A DNA stretch of 53,321 bases from Clostridia bacterium (lineage in GTDB: Bacteria; Bacillota; Clostridia; Oscillospirales; Acutalibacteraceae): the NCBI GenBank assembly GCA_017407645.1, contig JAFQWE010000008.1, positions 1 to 53,321 on the forward strand, read 5' to 3'. The notes beneath the pieces are model-generated. The model made no database searches. It saw nothing but the letters and a program-made list of their open reading frames with translations, and had not been told where the DNA came from. The first letter of the stretch is position 1. The number at the start of each line of letters is the position of its first letter. The position numbers were made by a program, and so were the translations under genes. This document shows positions 39,852-50,600 of this stretch, piece by piece.

Positions 39852-42800
39852 ATGAAGAAAAGCAAACTTTTAGCAGTTATTATAACTGTGCTTGCTACTG
39901 TTTGTATGTTCACTCTTTTTGCATCTGCCGAAGAGCCTGTTCAAGATGGCTTTGTGTATAATGCAGAAGGTGGATACTATGAATATTACGAGTACGGTTA
40001 TAAAGTAGTCGACTGCGAAATCTGGATATCTGAGTACAACGCCAACTTCCGTTTCGACGAAGAGGGCAGAATGTTAGACGATGAGTGGTACCAAGATGAA
40101 GAGGGTAATAAATACTATTATTTGCCAGGTGGCTACCGTGCAGATAATGACAGAGTATTTGTTATTGATGGCAAGCATTATGCCTTTAACCATAACGGTG
40201 TACTGTATCGCGATTGCATTTGCAGAATTTATTCTAATGAGTTAGACGGCTACTCCTGGGGCCGCGCCAGAGAGGACGGCACTTTGTATGTAGACCAGTG
40301 GTACCTTGATGAAGAAACAAATGAGTGGTACTATTACGGTGCCAACGGTACCTCTCCCAAAGGAGTTACCTATATCGGCGGTAACCCCTACTACATCGGT
40401 TACGAAGGCAGAATGGATACAGGAACCTTCTCTGTAACTGTCGGTAATGACGAAAAGCTCTATGTATACCGCACAAAAGAAAACGGCGTGCTTTTCCGCA
40501 ACGAGTGGGACGGTAACGGCTTTGCCAAGTGGTACTACACCGACGATTGCTCCGCTGCTCAAGGTTATATGTTTGTTGACGGCGCATACCATCTTTTCAG
40601 TGAATACGGTTTTCTTTACACCTACACTGTTGAAAAGGACTTTTTGACAGGTATTTCTTACACCTGCGACCAAAACGGTATCGCAAAGCCTCTTAATGTA
40701 AACGGTTGGTCATATGTAGATAACACCTATTATTATTGTGAAAACGGCGATGCATATAAAGACGGCGTTTATAAGATTGGCGATGCATATTATTTCTTCC
40801 AGTTCCACGGAAAAATGCTTCAAAATGAAATTTTTTACGGCTCAGTTGAATCTGTAGTTGTTCAGTACAGAGCAAAGGAGAGCGGCGCTCTTTATCAAAA
40901 CGAGTGGTACTCTGAAATAACCAATAACGGCCCAGGCACAGAAAGTTATTTGCACAAAGAATATTACGGCGAAGACTTTAACGGCTGTCGTGACGGTTTT
41001 CATACCATTGACGGTGACCTGTACTACTTTATTTCAAACGGTGTAAATTCTAATCATTTACTCGACTACTTCGATGATGCAGTTTATGTAACTGACGCCG
41101 ACTGCAAACTTGTAAAATACAACAACTGCTGGATTCTCAACAATGGCAACTGGTACTATGTTGAAAACAACAAGTTGATTAAAAACAACGTTAAGGAAGT
41201 TGGCGGTGTTTTGTACGGCTTTGACTTTAAAGGCGTTATGTATGAAAACTGCATCGTTGAAATTTACGACCGTTCTTCATCAACCCGTGGTTCTAAATAC
41301 TACATCGCCACTAAGGGCGGTGCCATTGTAACCACTCCCGGTTGGACTGTATTTGACGGAAAATACTATTATGTTACCGAGGACGGTTCACTTTATCAAG
41401 GCGAGTTGACACTGGGTAACACTACCTATTATCTTGACCCCGCAATGATTGAGGGAACATACGGTGCAGAGCAAATTTATAACGACGCAACCGATGATTA
41501 CGACTATAAACTTTATCTTGTTTTGCCAAACGGTGTTAAGCAGCCCATTACCGCAGAGGGTTATTACAACACTCAGGACGGTAGAGTGCTTGTTGAAAAC
41601 GGCAAACTTTATCAGGGTTGGAAGCAGATTAACGGATATTGGTACTATCTAAATCCTGCCTTTACTGAGGGTCAGGCACGCTACATTGACGGCTCATATT
41701 ACTATTTTGACAACACCGGCAAAATGGTTGCTAACGGTTGGCACTACCGCGGCAACAGTTATATTTATGCCAATGAGTACGGCCGCCTTACAACAGGTGC
41801 TGCCGAAATTGGCGGCATTTTGTACGGCTTTAACAGCAACGGTACATTGGTCACCGACGGTTACTTCTATTTTGACGATGAAATTTATGTTACCGACGCA
41901 AACGGCAGAGCATATTTGCTTGAAAACGACGGTTGGAATCTTGTTAACGGATATTGGTACTTCGTAAAAGAGTACGACGACGGCTACGACTCTTTCAAGG
42001 AACTTGCCACCGACTATATGTACTTAGTAGAAAACGACAAAGAGGTTGTTTACTCATTCAGTTGGGATAGCGGTCGCATGAATACCAACCACTATGACGG
42101 CGATAGTTATTTCGGAGCAGACGGACGCCGTGTAACAAACTCATGGCTTCTCACCGAAAAGGGTTGGATGTACTTTGACCCCTATCAGTATTGGAGCGGT
42201 TGCTACAACATAGACGGCGTTGACTATTACTTTGACAACGGCGTAATGCAAACAAACGGCACCTTCTACGATATTTACGGCAGTTACTGCTATGTTGTTG
42301 ATGCATCAGGTGTTGTAACATCATCCTTCCCTGTTTCCGACGGCATCCATTATAGCGGCGACACCGCATATATGTATAAAAACGGCGAGTTGTACGACGG
42401 TTGGTACGGCGAATACTATTTTGACGACGGCTATATGGCTATCGACACATCTATTGAATACAACGGAAACTTGTATTACCTTGACGGTCACGGCAAATAT
42501 ATCCGCGGTTGGTACAAGAGTGGTGACGCTTGGATTTATGCCGACCAGAGCGGCGCCGTTGTCACAAATCAGTGGATTCAGTCAGGTTCATCCTGGTACT
42601 ATGCCAGCGAATACGGTTGGATGTACTACGGCGGCGTATTCTACATTGAGGCTGAAGATAAATATGCCAAGTTTGATAAGAACGGCATTTATCAGGGCTA
42701 TGTTGACTACCGTGTTCCCACAGGCACACCTTACTCTTGGGAGTATCGTGATGGCAACTGGTACTACTACACATCCACCGGCGTTGCCGCCTACAGTTGC

Positions 42801-43460
42801 GAAATGCTGCTTGGCAACATCTGGTATGCCTTTGACTATGAAGGCAAAATGATTGCTGATAACTTCTACAATCAGCACTACTATCAGGCATCGGGTGCCA
42901 GACTTGAAGCATCTTACCAGTGGGCACTTATCAATAACAAGTGGGTTTACTTCGGTTCAGACAGCAAGGTTAAATCAGGCTGGATTAACCTTAACGGTAC
43001 AAGATATTACATTGATTACTATATCGAGAGTGATAATAATTACACCAACTATATTTACGAAATGGTTGCAGGCTATGCTTTGATTAACAATGAAGTTTAC
43101 CGTTTCTCTGCCTCAGGCGCTTATGAAGGCAAGCACACCACTGACGGTTGGGTTCAACTTTACAACGGTAATTTCGCTTACATCAAAGACGGCGAGGCGC
43201 TCACAGAAGGTGTTTACAACATCAACGGCACCAACTACGCCTTCGATTCAGACGGCGAAATGTTAGCAGACGGCGGCAACTATATTGAAGGTTTCGGATT
43301 TGTATACGCCACTGCCTCGGGCGCACTTTACACTCCCGGCTGGCACAACACCGCTAACGGTTGGATTTATGTAAAATCCAACGGCAGAGCCTGTGAAAGC
43401 GGCGTTTGCCTTATCAACGGTGTTCAGTACTTCTTTAGCGCAGGCTACTGGGTTCCGTAA
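39852..43460 (+). CDS. giant secreted protein of choline/cell-wall-binding-type repeats, paralogue 2
   Basis: 1,202 residues. It is collinear with the preceding gene along its whole length. The signal peptides differ at only four or so positions. Shared landmarks include ADQSGAVVTNQWIQSG, GWVQLY-x-G-x-FAYIKDG and the ending on a GW-type repeat. Like paralogue 1 it is nearly all aromatic hairpin repeats, without an enzyme or anchor domain. AAGGAG lies eight bases before the ATG. The pair has clearly diverged (insertions, many substitutions), so the duplication is not recent. Predicted location: cell surface, held by the repeats, most simply through phosphocholine given the next operon. Confidence 0.85.
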   Translation: MKKSKLLAVIITVLATVCMFTLFASAEEPVQDGFVYNAEGGYYEYYEYGYKVVDCEIWISEYNANFRFDEEGRMLDDEWYQDEEGNKYYYLPGGYRADNDRVFVIDGKHYAFNHNGVLYRDCICRIYSNELDGYSWGRAREDGTLYVDQWYLDEETNEWYYYGANGTSPKGVTYIGGNPYYIGYEGRMDTGTFSVTVGNDEKLYVYRTKENGVLFRNEWDGNGFAKWYYTDDCSAAQGYMFVDGAYHLFSEYGFLYTYTVEKDFLTGISYTCDQNGIAKPLNVNGWSYVDNTYYYCENGDAYKDGVYKIGDAYYFFQFHGKMLQNEIFYGSVESVVVQYRAKESGALYQNEWYSEITNNGPGTESYLHKEYYGEDFNGCRDGFHTIDGDLYYFISNGVNSNHLLDYFDDAVYVTDADCKLVKYNNCWILNNGNWYYVENNKLIKNNVKEVGGVLYGFDFKGVMYENCIVEIYDRSSSTRGSKYYIATKGGAIVTTPGWTVFDGKYYYVTEDGSLYQGELTLGNTTYYLDPAMIEGTYGAEQIYNDATDDYDYKLYLVLPNGVKQPITAEGYYNTQDGRVLVENGKLYQGWKQINGYWYYLNPAFTEGQARYIDGSYYYFDNTGKMVANGWHYRGNSYIYANEYGRLTTGAAEIGGILYGFNSNGTLVTDGYFYFDDEIYVTDANGRAYLLENDGWNLVNGYWYFVKEYDDGYDSFKELATDYMYLVENDKEVVYSFSWDSGRMNTNHYDGDSYFGADGRRVTNSWLLTEKGWMYFDPYQYWSGCYNIDGVDYYFDNGVMQTNGTFYDIYGSYCYVVDASGVVTSSFPVSDGIHYSGDTAYMYKNGELYDGWYGEYYFDDGYMAIDTSIEYNGNLYYLDGHGKYIRGWYKSGDAWIYADQSGAVVTNQWIQSGSSWYYASEYGWMYYGGVFYIEAEDKYAKFDKNGIYQGYVDYRVPTGTPYSWEYRDGNWYYYTSTGVAAYSCEMLLGNIWYAFDYEGKMIADNFYNQHYYQASGARLEASYQWALINNKWVYFGSDSKVKSGWINLNGTRYYIDYYIESDNNYTNYIYEMVAGYALINNEVYRFSASGAYEGKHTTDGWVQLYNGNFAYIKDGEALTEGVYNINGTNYAFDSDGEMLADGGNYIEGFGFVYATASGALYTPGWHNTANGWIYVKSNGRACESGVCLINGVQYFFSAGYWVP

Positions 43461-43476
43461 TAACTGAATAATTTCG

Positions 43477-43514
43477 GCACGGGTGTTGGTGAAAACCAAT
43501 GCCCGTGCTTTTTT
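43477..43514 (+). terminator. terminator of repeat surface protein 2
   Basis: GCACGGGTGTTGGT pairs with ACCAATGCCCGTGC (one mismatch) across GAAA, followed by six T. Copy of the hairpin at 39692. The -35 element of the next promoter begins two bases after it. Confidence 0.9.
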
Positions 43515-43515
43515 C

Positions 43516-43543
43516 TTGACTTTTTAGAATAGTGTGTTATAAT
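43516..43543 (+). promoter_or_regulatory. sigma-A promoter of the choline operon
   Basis: TTGACT (43516-43521), 16 bases, TATAAT (43538-43543), 30 bases before the GTG at 43574. Confidence 0.75.
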
Positions 43544-43573
43544 ATGTTCATAAAATGTTGAGGCGGTGATTTC

Positions 43574-45352
43574 GTGAACAAGCAAGAGTTCGATTTGCTC
43601 ATAACCCTAAAAAAGAGTACCTTTGTCAATCAGCGTGCTTTAGCAAAGGATAGCGGCTACTCTTTGGGGCTTGTTAACTCTGCCCTGAAAAACTTGGTGG
43701 AGGCAGGCTATCTGACGGCAGATTATACCCTTTCAAAAAAGGCGTTGGCACTTTTTGAGGCAAACACTCCCAAACGGGCAGTCATTCTTGCGGCAGGAAG
43801 CGGAATCAGAATGGTGCCTATCAACACCGAAACTCCCAAAGCCCTTTTGCAAGTTAAGGGTGAGGTGCTTATTGAACGGCAAATCCGCCAACTTAACGAG
43901 GCGGGGGTTACCGATATTGCAGTGGTTGTTGGCTTTTTAAAGGAAAAGTTTGAGTATCTGATTGATAAATTCGGCGTTGACCTTGTTTACAACGGTGAAT
44001 ATTACACAAAAAACAATCTCCACTCCTTGTTTCTCGTTAAAAACCGACTTGCCAAATGCTATATCGTACCTTGCGATTTGTGGTGCAGTGAAAATCCTTT
44101 CAGCAAGGATGAGCTTTACTCTTGGTATGCCGTCACCGACGAAATGACTCAAAAGAGCGACGTTTTTGCCAACCGCAAGGGTCAGCTTGCCAAGGTAGCC
44201 TATAATCAGCAGGGCAACCGTATGTTTGGCATCTGCTATCTTGACGGCAAAATGGGTGAAACGGTGGCAAAACGTCTGACCGATATGGAGCATGATATTA
44301 AGTACAGCCACTCTTTTTGGGAGGAGGCAGTGTACGAAGGCAAAAAGATGCTTCCCTTTGCTAAGGTTTTGTCTGCCGAGAGCAATTTTGAGATTAACAC
44401 CTATGAGCAACTGCGGGATATTGACAGTGACTCTTTGCAACTGAAATCGGAAAAAATCGAAATTATAGCAAAGGCTATGGATTGCTCCCCCGATGAAATT
44501 GTTGATATAAAAATTCAGAAAAAGGGTATGACCAACCGCTCGTTCCTTTTCACTCTGCGTGGCAAAAGATATATTATGCGAGTGCCCGGTGAGGGTACCG
44601 ACAATCTTATAAACCGCAAGGAAGAGGCAGAGGTTTACAAGGTTATTTGGGATAAAAAGATATGTGACGACGTTATTTATATCAACGCCGAAAACGGATA
44701 TAAAATCACCGCATTTTTAGATAACGCCCGTGTGTGCGATGCCGAAAATGATGATGATTTGCGCCGCTGTATGAAACGGCTTCGTGACTTTCACAATATG
44801 AAGCTAAAGGTTAGCCATACCTTTGATATTTTTGAGAAAATCAATTTTTATGAGTCCCTTTGGTTAAGCGAGCAGTCACAATATATTGACTACGGGCAAA
44901 CCAAGGCAAAGGTTTTTTCTCTTAAAGGCTTTGTGGACCGATATAAGCAGGAATACAGTCTTACTCACATTGACGCGGTGCCCGACAACTTCCTATTCTG
45001 CACCGACAGTGAGGGTAAAGAGGACATTCGCCTGATTGACTGGGAATATTCCGCCATGCAAGACCCCCACGTTGATATTGCAATGTTTATTATCTATTCA
45101 ATGTATGACCGCGAAGGAGCGGATAATCTGATTGACACCTATTTCACCGAGGGGTGCGACACTATTACCCGTATTAAGATTTACTGCTATATTTCTATGT
45201 GCGGTCTGCTTTGGAGTAACTGGTGCGAATACAAGCGTGATTTAGGCGTGGAATTCGGTGAATACTCCTTAAAGCAATACCGCTTTGCCAAGGAATATTA
45301 CACCCTTGCAACCGAACTGATTAAAAAGGAGGGGTTAGATGCACAAGGTTAA
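43574..45352 (+). CDS. winged-helix / cytidylyltransferase / choline kinase fusion (LicCA-like)
   Basis: 592 residues in three parts. Residues 1-63 are a winged-helix DNA-binding-like domain (NQRALAKDSGYSLGLVNSALKNL). Residues 67-290 are a nucleotidyltransferase with AVILAAGSGIRMVPINTETPKALL, similar to LicC phosphocholine cytidylyltransferases. Residues 305-592 are a choline/ethanolamine kinase domain with KKGMTNRSFLF, the catalytic HIDAVPDNFLF (465-475) and LIDWEYSAMQDPHVDIA (about 487-503). Predicted reactions: choline to phosphocholine, then to CDP-choline. A licCA fusion is known in Treponema denticola. The winged helix may give autoregulation. The GTG start follows AGGCGGTGA. It overlaps the next gene by 14 bases. 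Confidence 0.88.
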   Translation: MNKQEFDLLITLKKSTFVNQRALAKDSGYSLGLVNSALKNLVEAGYLTADYTLSKKALALFEANTPKRAVILAAGSGIRMVPINTETPKALLQVKGEVLIERQIRQLNEAGVTDIAVVVGFLKEKFEYLIDKFGVDLVYNGEYYTKNNLHSLFLVKNRLAKCYIVPCDLWCSENPFSKDELYSWYAVTDEMTQKSDVFANRKGQLAKVAYNQQGNRMFGICYLDGKMGETVAKRLTDMEHDIKYSHSFWEEAVYEGKKMLPFAKVLSAESNFEINTYEQLRDIDSDSLQLKSEKIEIIAKAMDCSPDEIVDIKIQKKGMTNRSFLFTLRGKRYIMRVPGEGTDNLINRKEEAEVYKVIWDKKICDDVIYINAENGYKITAFLDNARVCDAENDDDLRRCMKRLRDFHNMKLKVSHTFDIFEKINFYESLWLSEQSQYIDYGQTKAKVFSLKGFVDRYKQEYSLTHIDAVPDNFLFCTDSEGKEDIRLIDWEYSAMQDPHVDIAMFIIYSMYDREGADNLIDTYFTEGCDTITRIKIYCYISMCGLLWSNWCEYKRDLGVEFGEYSLKQYRFAKEYYTLATELIKKEGLDAQG

Positions 45353-46049
45353 GCGTGCCATAATTATGGCGGCAGGCACAGGCACAAGAATGCAGCCTGT
45401 CACTTTAGAAACCCCTAAACCTATGATTGAGGTTAACGGCAAGCGGATGATTGACACCGTAATTGATGCTTTGCACCAAAACTCAATTACCGAAATTTAC
45501 GTGGTGGTGGGCTATCTTAAAGAGAAATTTGCTCCCCTCACCCAAAAGTATGAGGGAGTCACCCTTATCGAAAACCCCTATTACGACACCTGCAACAACA
45601 TTTCTTCTCTTTACGTTGCAAGGGAGCATTTAAAGGACGTTATCATCCTTGACGGTGACCAGATTATATATAACCCCGAAATCTTAGACCCCAACTTTGA
45701 ACGGTCAGGCTACAATGCCATCTGGACCGACAGTCACACTGACGAATGGGTGCTTACGGTGGAAAAGGACATCGTCACCAAGTGCAGTCGCACAGGCGGT
45801 GAAAAAGGGTGGCAGCTTTTCAGCGTTTCCCGTTGGAGTGAGGAGGACGGTATCCGTCTTAAAGGGCATCTTGAGGCGGAATTTGAGCAAAAGCAAAATC
45901 GTGGGATTTATTGGGACGACGTGGCTCTTTTCTGCTATCCCAGCCAGTACGAATTAGGCATCCGCCCTATGAATCAGGGCGACATTCTTGAAATTGACGC
46001 CATCGGTGAATTGGCACAGGTGGACGACAAATACAAAGCTTATATTTAG
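45339..46049 (+). CDS. licC: LicC-like phosphocholine cytidylyltransferase
   Basis: 236 residues. NTP_transferase domain with AIIMAAGTGTRMQPVTLETPKPMI (residues 7-30), VVVGYLKEKF, ENPYYDTCNNISSLYVAREHL and LDGDQIIY (the metal-binding Asp pair), then YWDDVALF near the end. The CNNISSLYVA type of segment is common to LicC/choline-phosphate cytidylyltransferases. Predicted reaction: CTP plus phosphocholine to CDP-choline. AAGGAGGGG precedes the ATG inside the 3' end of the kinase fusion. This is a second copy of an activity already present as a domain in the preceding gene, so one of the two may act on another alcohol phosphate. Confidence 0.85.
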   Translation: MHKVKRAIIMAAGTGTRMQPVTLETPKPMIEVNGKRMIDTVIDALHQNSITEIYVVVGYLKEKFAPLTQKYEGVTLIENPYYDTCNNISSLYVAREHLKDVIILDGDQIIYNPEILDPNFERSGYNAIWTDSHTDEWVLTVEKDIVTKCSRTGGEKGWQLFSVSRWSEEDGIRLKGHLEAEFEQKQNRGIYWDDVALFCYPSQYELGIRPMNQGDILEIDAIGELAQVDDKYKAYI

Positions 46050-46059
46050 GAGGACCAAA

Positions 46060-47619
46060 ATGAATAAAAAGCTTAACCAAAAGGGCAAAATCGATTGGAT
46101 GATTACACTTGTTCCCCTTGCACTTGTTGTGGGGCTGAGCATCCTTTTCTTTGTGTTGCCCGAGCAGTCTAACGTTGTTATCAGTCAGGTAAGAAGCTTG
46201 CTTGGTGACACTATGGGTGTTTATTACCTTATAATCGGATTGGGCGTTTTCCTTGTGTCAATGTTTATTGCCTGCTCAAAGTACGGCAATATCGTACTTG
46301 GCGGACAGGATGAAAAGCCCAAATACTCCTTCTTGGCTTGGGGTTCAATGATGTTTACCGCAGGTCTTGCGGCAGATATTCTGTTTTACTCCTTCTCTGA
46401 ATGGGTACTTTATGCCACCGACCCACACATTGCACAGCTTGGCTCTATTCAAGAGTGGGCAGGCGTATTTCCCCTTTTCCACTGGAGCCTTATTCCTTGG
46501 GGCTTTTACCTTGTGCTTGCCGTTGCCTTTGGCTTTATGCTTCACGTTCGCAACAAGGACAGACAGAAGTATTCAGAGGCTTGCCGTCCTATTTTAGGCA
46601 AGCATACCGACGGTATTTTAGGCAGACTGATTGATCTGCTTGCCGTTTTTGCATTGCTTGCAGGCACTGCTACCACCTTTAGCCTTGCCACTCCCCTTAT
46701 GGCTAATATTATTGCCGAGCTTTTCGGTCTTACCGTCAATACAACCCTTATTAACATAATCATTCTGATTGTTACCTGCGTTGTTTACACCTATTCACTG
46801 CTTCACGGCTTTAAGGGTATCGGTATTCTTGCAAAGGCTTGCATTTTCCTTTTCTTCGGTCTGCTTGCCTACGTGCTTATTTTCGGCGGTCAGGCTCGCT
46901 ATATTATTGAAACAGGCGTTGAATCACTGGGTAAAATGGTTAACGAGTTCTTTAGTCTGTCAACCTACAGCGACCCTCAGCGTACCGAGGCATCATTCCC
47001 TCAGAATTGGACCATTTTCTATTGGGCATACTGGATGGTATGGTGTGTTGCCGCTCCCTTCTTTATCGGCACCATTTCAAGAGGCCGCACCGTCCGTCAG
47101 ACCATTTTGGGCGGCTACGGATTCGGTGTTGGCTCAACCATTCTGAGCTTTGTTATCCTTGGCAACTATTCTATGGGCTTGCAGACATCAGGCAAAGCCG
47201 ACTTTATTGCCAAGTATACCGAGACGGGCGACCTTTACGGTATGATTATTGATATGATTAAAACCTTACCTCTTGCTCCCGTTGTGCTTGTAATCGTGCT
47301 TGTTACCATGATGCTCTTTTACGCTACATCCTTTGACTCAATTGCACTTATCGGCGCTTGCTACAGTTACCGCAAGTTAGGCTCAAGCGAAATGCCTAAC
47401 AAGATGATTCAGTTTATGTGGTGCATACTGCTTATAGTTTTGCCAATCGCTCTGCTTTTCTCTGACAGTTCAATGGCTAATTTGCAGTCGGTAAGTATTA
47501 TTGCCGCCTTCCCCATTGGCATTGTAATTGTGCTTATTGTGGCAAGCTTTATGAAGGATGCCAACAAGTTTATGAAAGAGATAAAGGCTCCTGCAAAAAC
47601 CGAAAGCACAGAAGAATAA
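46060..47619 (+). CDS. BCCT-family choline/betaine transporter
   Basis: 519 residues with the 12-helix pattern of betaine/choline/carnitine transporters. Family motifs include FHWSLIPWGFYLVLAVAFGFMLHVR and the signature WTIFYWAYWMVWCVAAPFFIG-type helix followed by ISRGRTVRQ. ATG 46060 has AGGAGG six bases upstream and lies ten bases after licC; the longer frame from 45988 is inside licC. Known lic loci use a DMT-family LicB for choline uptake; a BCCT protein in that place is a functional equivalent by inference. Terminator directly downstream. Confidence 0.9.
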   Translation: MNKKLNQKGKIDWMITLVPLALVVGLSILFFVLPEQSNVVISQVRSLLGDTMGVYYLIIGLGVFLVSMFIACSKYGNIVLGGQDEKPKYSFLAWGSMMFTAGLAADILFYSFSEWVLYATDPHIAQLGSIQEWAGVFPLFHWSLIPWGFYLVLAVAFGFMLHVRNKDRQKYSEACRPILGKHTDGILGRLIDLLAVFALLAGTATTFSLATPLMANIIAELFGLTVNTTLINIIILIVTCVVYTYSLLHGFKGIGILAKACIFLFFGLLAYVLIFGGQARYIIETGVESLGKMVNEFFSLSTYSDPQRTEASFPQNWTIFYWAYWMVWCVAAPFFIGTISRGRTVRQTILGGYGFGVGSTILSFVILGNYSMGLQTSGKADFIAKYTETGDLYGMIIDMIKTLPLAPVVLVIVLVTMMLFYATSFDSIALIGACYSYRKLGSSEMPNKMIQFMWCILLIVLPIALLFSDSSMANLQSVSIIAAFPIGIVIVLIVASFMKDANKFMKEIKAPAKTESTEE

Positions 47620-47629
47620 CTTAAAAAAT

Positions 47630-47663
47630 AACACAGGCTATGTACTCCATAGCCTGTGTTTTG
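47630..47663. terminator. bidirectional terminator
   Basis: A perfect 13-base-pair stem (AACACAGGCTATG/CATAGCCTGTGTT) with loop TACTC is flanked by an A run and TTTTG. It serves the choline operon and the converging glycoside hydrolase gene. Confidence 0.85.
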
Positions 47664-50600
47664 TTATATCTGTTCTATTATAGGTGCCGTCATAATTCCC
47701 AATGGGCGCAGACGATAGGACTCAGTCCAGTTATCACTTGTGCGCCAAATATTCGGACCTATCCAACGCTCTGATTGATCACCTGCGTGCAGGTGACCGA
47801 AAGCGTTGAATCGGTTGCCAAGCAGTGTCAGTGTCAAAATATGCTCACCCTCGCTAACGGGTACTGTGCAATTATAGGGGGGATAGATTACTGCCGCTTC
47901 ACTTTGGTCAACGGCAACCTTAACCGCCGCACCCACATAATGAGGCACTGTAATTTTAAGGGCGCCCGACTTGGTTTTAACGGGGATTTTGTAGGTTACG
48001 TTGCCTGTGTAGTGAGCAAGCCCCTGACGGACGATATCGTCAAAGCCCAGTTTTTCGGGCTTTGCAACTATCCTACGGTGCTCGCCCTGAACGGTTACAC
48101 CGAAATCTCCCAACAGATAGCACCACTCAACGTTGGTTCGTTTACCAAAGGGCAACTCTGCCTCAATAATATTTTCGCCCTTTTGGAGCGCGCCGATTGG
48201 CACTGTTCCAATGGATTTGTCAACAAACCAACCATCAGGCTTTGCTGTAATCTGCTTGCCGTTTATCCAAATTTTTGCAATATCGGCGTCTTCAAGAGCC
48301 AGTTTTACACCATCAATTTCAATATCACTTGTCACCTTAAAGCGTAAGCTTACACTGTGTTCGGGGCGAGGCTCCTCAACCGTCCAGGGCTGTGCAAAGT
48401 TATCCTGACGGGTAGGCCAATTCAGTTCAACGCGCAGGTCGTTATCAGCGAAAAGCAGCTCTTTTTCAGGGCGATATGCCTGACCGTCAAGAGATACCTC
48501 TGCTTTATCAAGAAGCAATGCGTTAGGCTCGTCAAGCTCATACTCAACAAGAGCAGAAACCGACAGCTTTTCACCCTCTGTATTCACTGCTTCTGCCTCT
48601 GACAGAACTTTTTCCGTCGTCAGCTTAAGCAGCAGTGAATCATAGCTGTAAAGGGTAGCGTCAATATGGGTATAGCCCTTTTCGGCAGTTGACGAGGCAG
48701 GCTTTATAGCTCCCGTCTGCGTATCATAAATCAACGCGCCGTATTCACCCTTTACAGTAATTCTGATGGGCTCAGGCACCACCTTATCCTTACATTCGGC
48801 ACTTCTTGAATGGGCAATAAAGAGCCATTTATCCTCTCCGTCCTGCCTCAACTGATGAATGAGATTATCGGTGCGGATGCCGTCGGGACGGCGAATATCA
48901 ACAATGCGTTCTGCCTCAAGGGCGTCAAAAACAGCTTCACGGGCAAAGGGAACGGTCTGACTCTCTTGCCAAAGAGCCTCGCCGCGAGCGTCAGGCACAC
49001 CGTCGATATATTTGGGGGCATTGCCTATAAATATAAGCTTGCCGCCCTGCTCCTTAAATGCTTTGAGCCGCTCATATGTGGTGCCGCGCAAAATCTCGCA
49101 GTCAGGCACCAAAATGGTGTCGTATTCCATCTTGCCCACCTTAAGAGGTGCGCTGCCTCCTTCACACAGGTCAGGAAGCAAAGATTCACTGATAAAATCA
49201 AAGTCAAGCATACCCTCGATAAGCCAACGGGTAAGGTTAAGAAAATGCTCGTTTATCTGTCCGCGCTTGCCGCCTGTTTGGTCAGCAGGGCCGAAGTTAA
49301 TCCAATAGCTTTCGATAGGATGTATCACGCCCACCTTCACCACAGGCTTGCCACGGGTAAGCGCAGTGTTAACACGGGCAAAATGGTTTTCTACCAAGGA
49401 ATAATCCTTCCACCAAGGTGACTGATAGCCGATAGAGGCAGGATAGTCACGCTTTGCCTCGCCCTTCATTGACACCCAGAACAGATGATGCACGCGCACT
49501 GTTACACCTAATGCCGCCTGCCAATCACCTTGGAATTTGTGACCGCGGAAGTCAAAATCCCAACCTGTTACGCCGTAAAGCTCGCTAAGCATACCCTCTC
49601 TGCCGTACTGATGAACTGCCGACTGAGCCTGCTTGGCGGTAGCAAAATTGCGACCGTCGCACAACATATCTATGCCGGGCAAATCAAAGCCGCGATAGGC
49701 TCGCATTGCCTCACCCAAGGCAATAGTCTGATACTCAAGGTTGTCTTCAAACAGCATATGCCCCGTCAGCATCAGGTTGTGGTCGCGGCACCATCCGCCG
49801 CATTGGTCGGCAAAAGCCTGAGTAAACCGCTCACAAATGTGGTCGTGATAATGATAGCGGATCAAAGACAGTTCACCATTGGGAAGCTGCCAGAATATTT
49901 CAGGCAAACGTTTGAGCAAATCTTCGCCGTAGGCTTTGGCATAGGTTTGAGGTAGGTCGTCTGTCCAAGGGATAGTAATATCATCGGTATATTTTGCAAA
50001 GGGCAGTTCTTTTTTAAAGGAAATTTGAGGCTCGTCGGTGAATATGGCAGGTATCAGTCCCCCAAAATCGTCACCAACCGTCTCTAAATAGCGGTCGTAG
50101 GTAACCTCAATAAATCGCTTCATTGCCGCAGGGTCAAGGGTGTTGACATAGGTTTGATTGTTCCACCAAGGACTTAGTTCGCGGATGTGCAGATAGGCGT
50201 ACCATTTTGTACCCTCTGCATCCCTGTCGGCATCAATCAGTTTGCCGCTTTTAAGGCAGCCGTCATCGTCAAGCACAACGTCATAACAGGCAAGAAGTTT
50301 ATCTTCACGCCCAGCCTCTACTGACATAACAAGACTGCGTTGACGGTATTTTTCTTCTTTGGTAACAATACCGCCTGCGGCACCTGAGGGCCAACGGTCC
50401 TCATCATAAAGCCAGGCAAGCATATTTTCGTCGCGGCATTTTTCAACGCAGGCCTTGATAAGTTCCATATGCTCGTCGCTCAGGTATTTAGTAGCCATTC
50501 CCGTACGCACGTGCATATGTGCACCGCCAAGTCCCATCTGCTTCATAACGTCAAGCTGGCGTAAAAGCTCCTCTTTTTCAAGCTCGCAGTTCCACGCCCA

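Noticed and set aside
43574-46049. licC as a duplicated fragment of the kinase fusion
   Set aside because: It is full length, has a strong ribosome site, complete motifs and a clearly different sequence from the fused domain.
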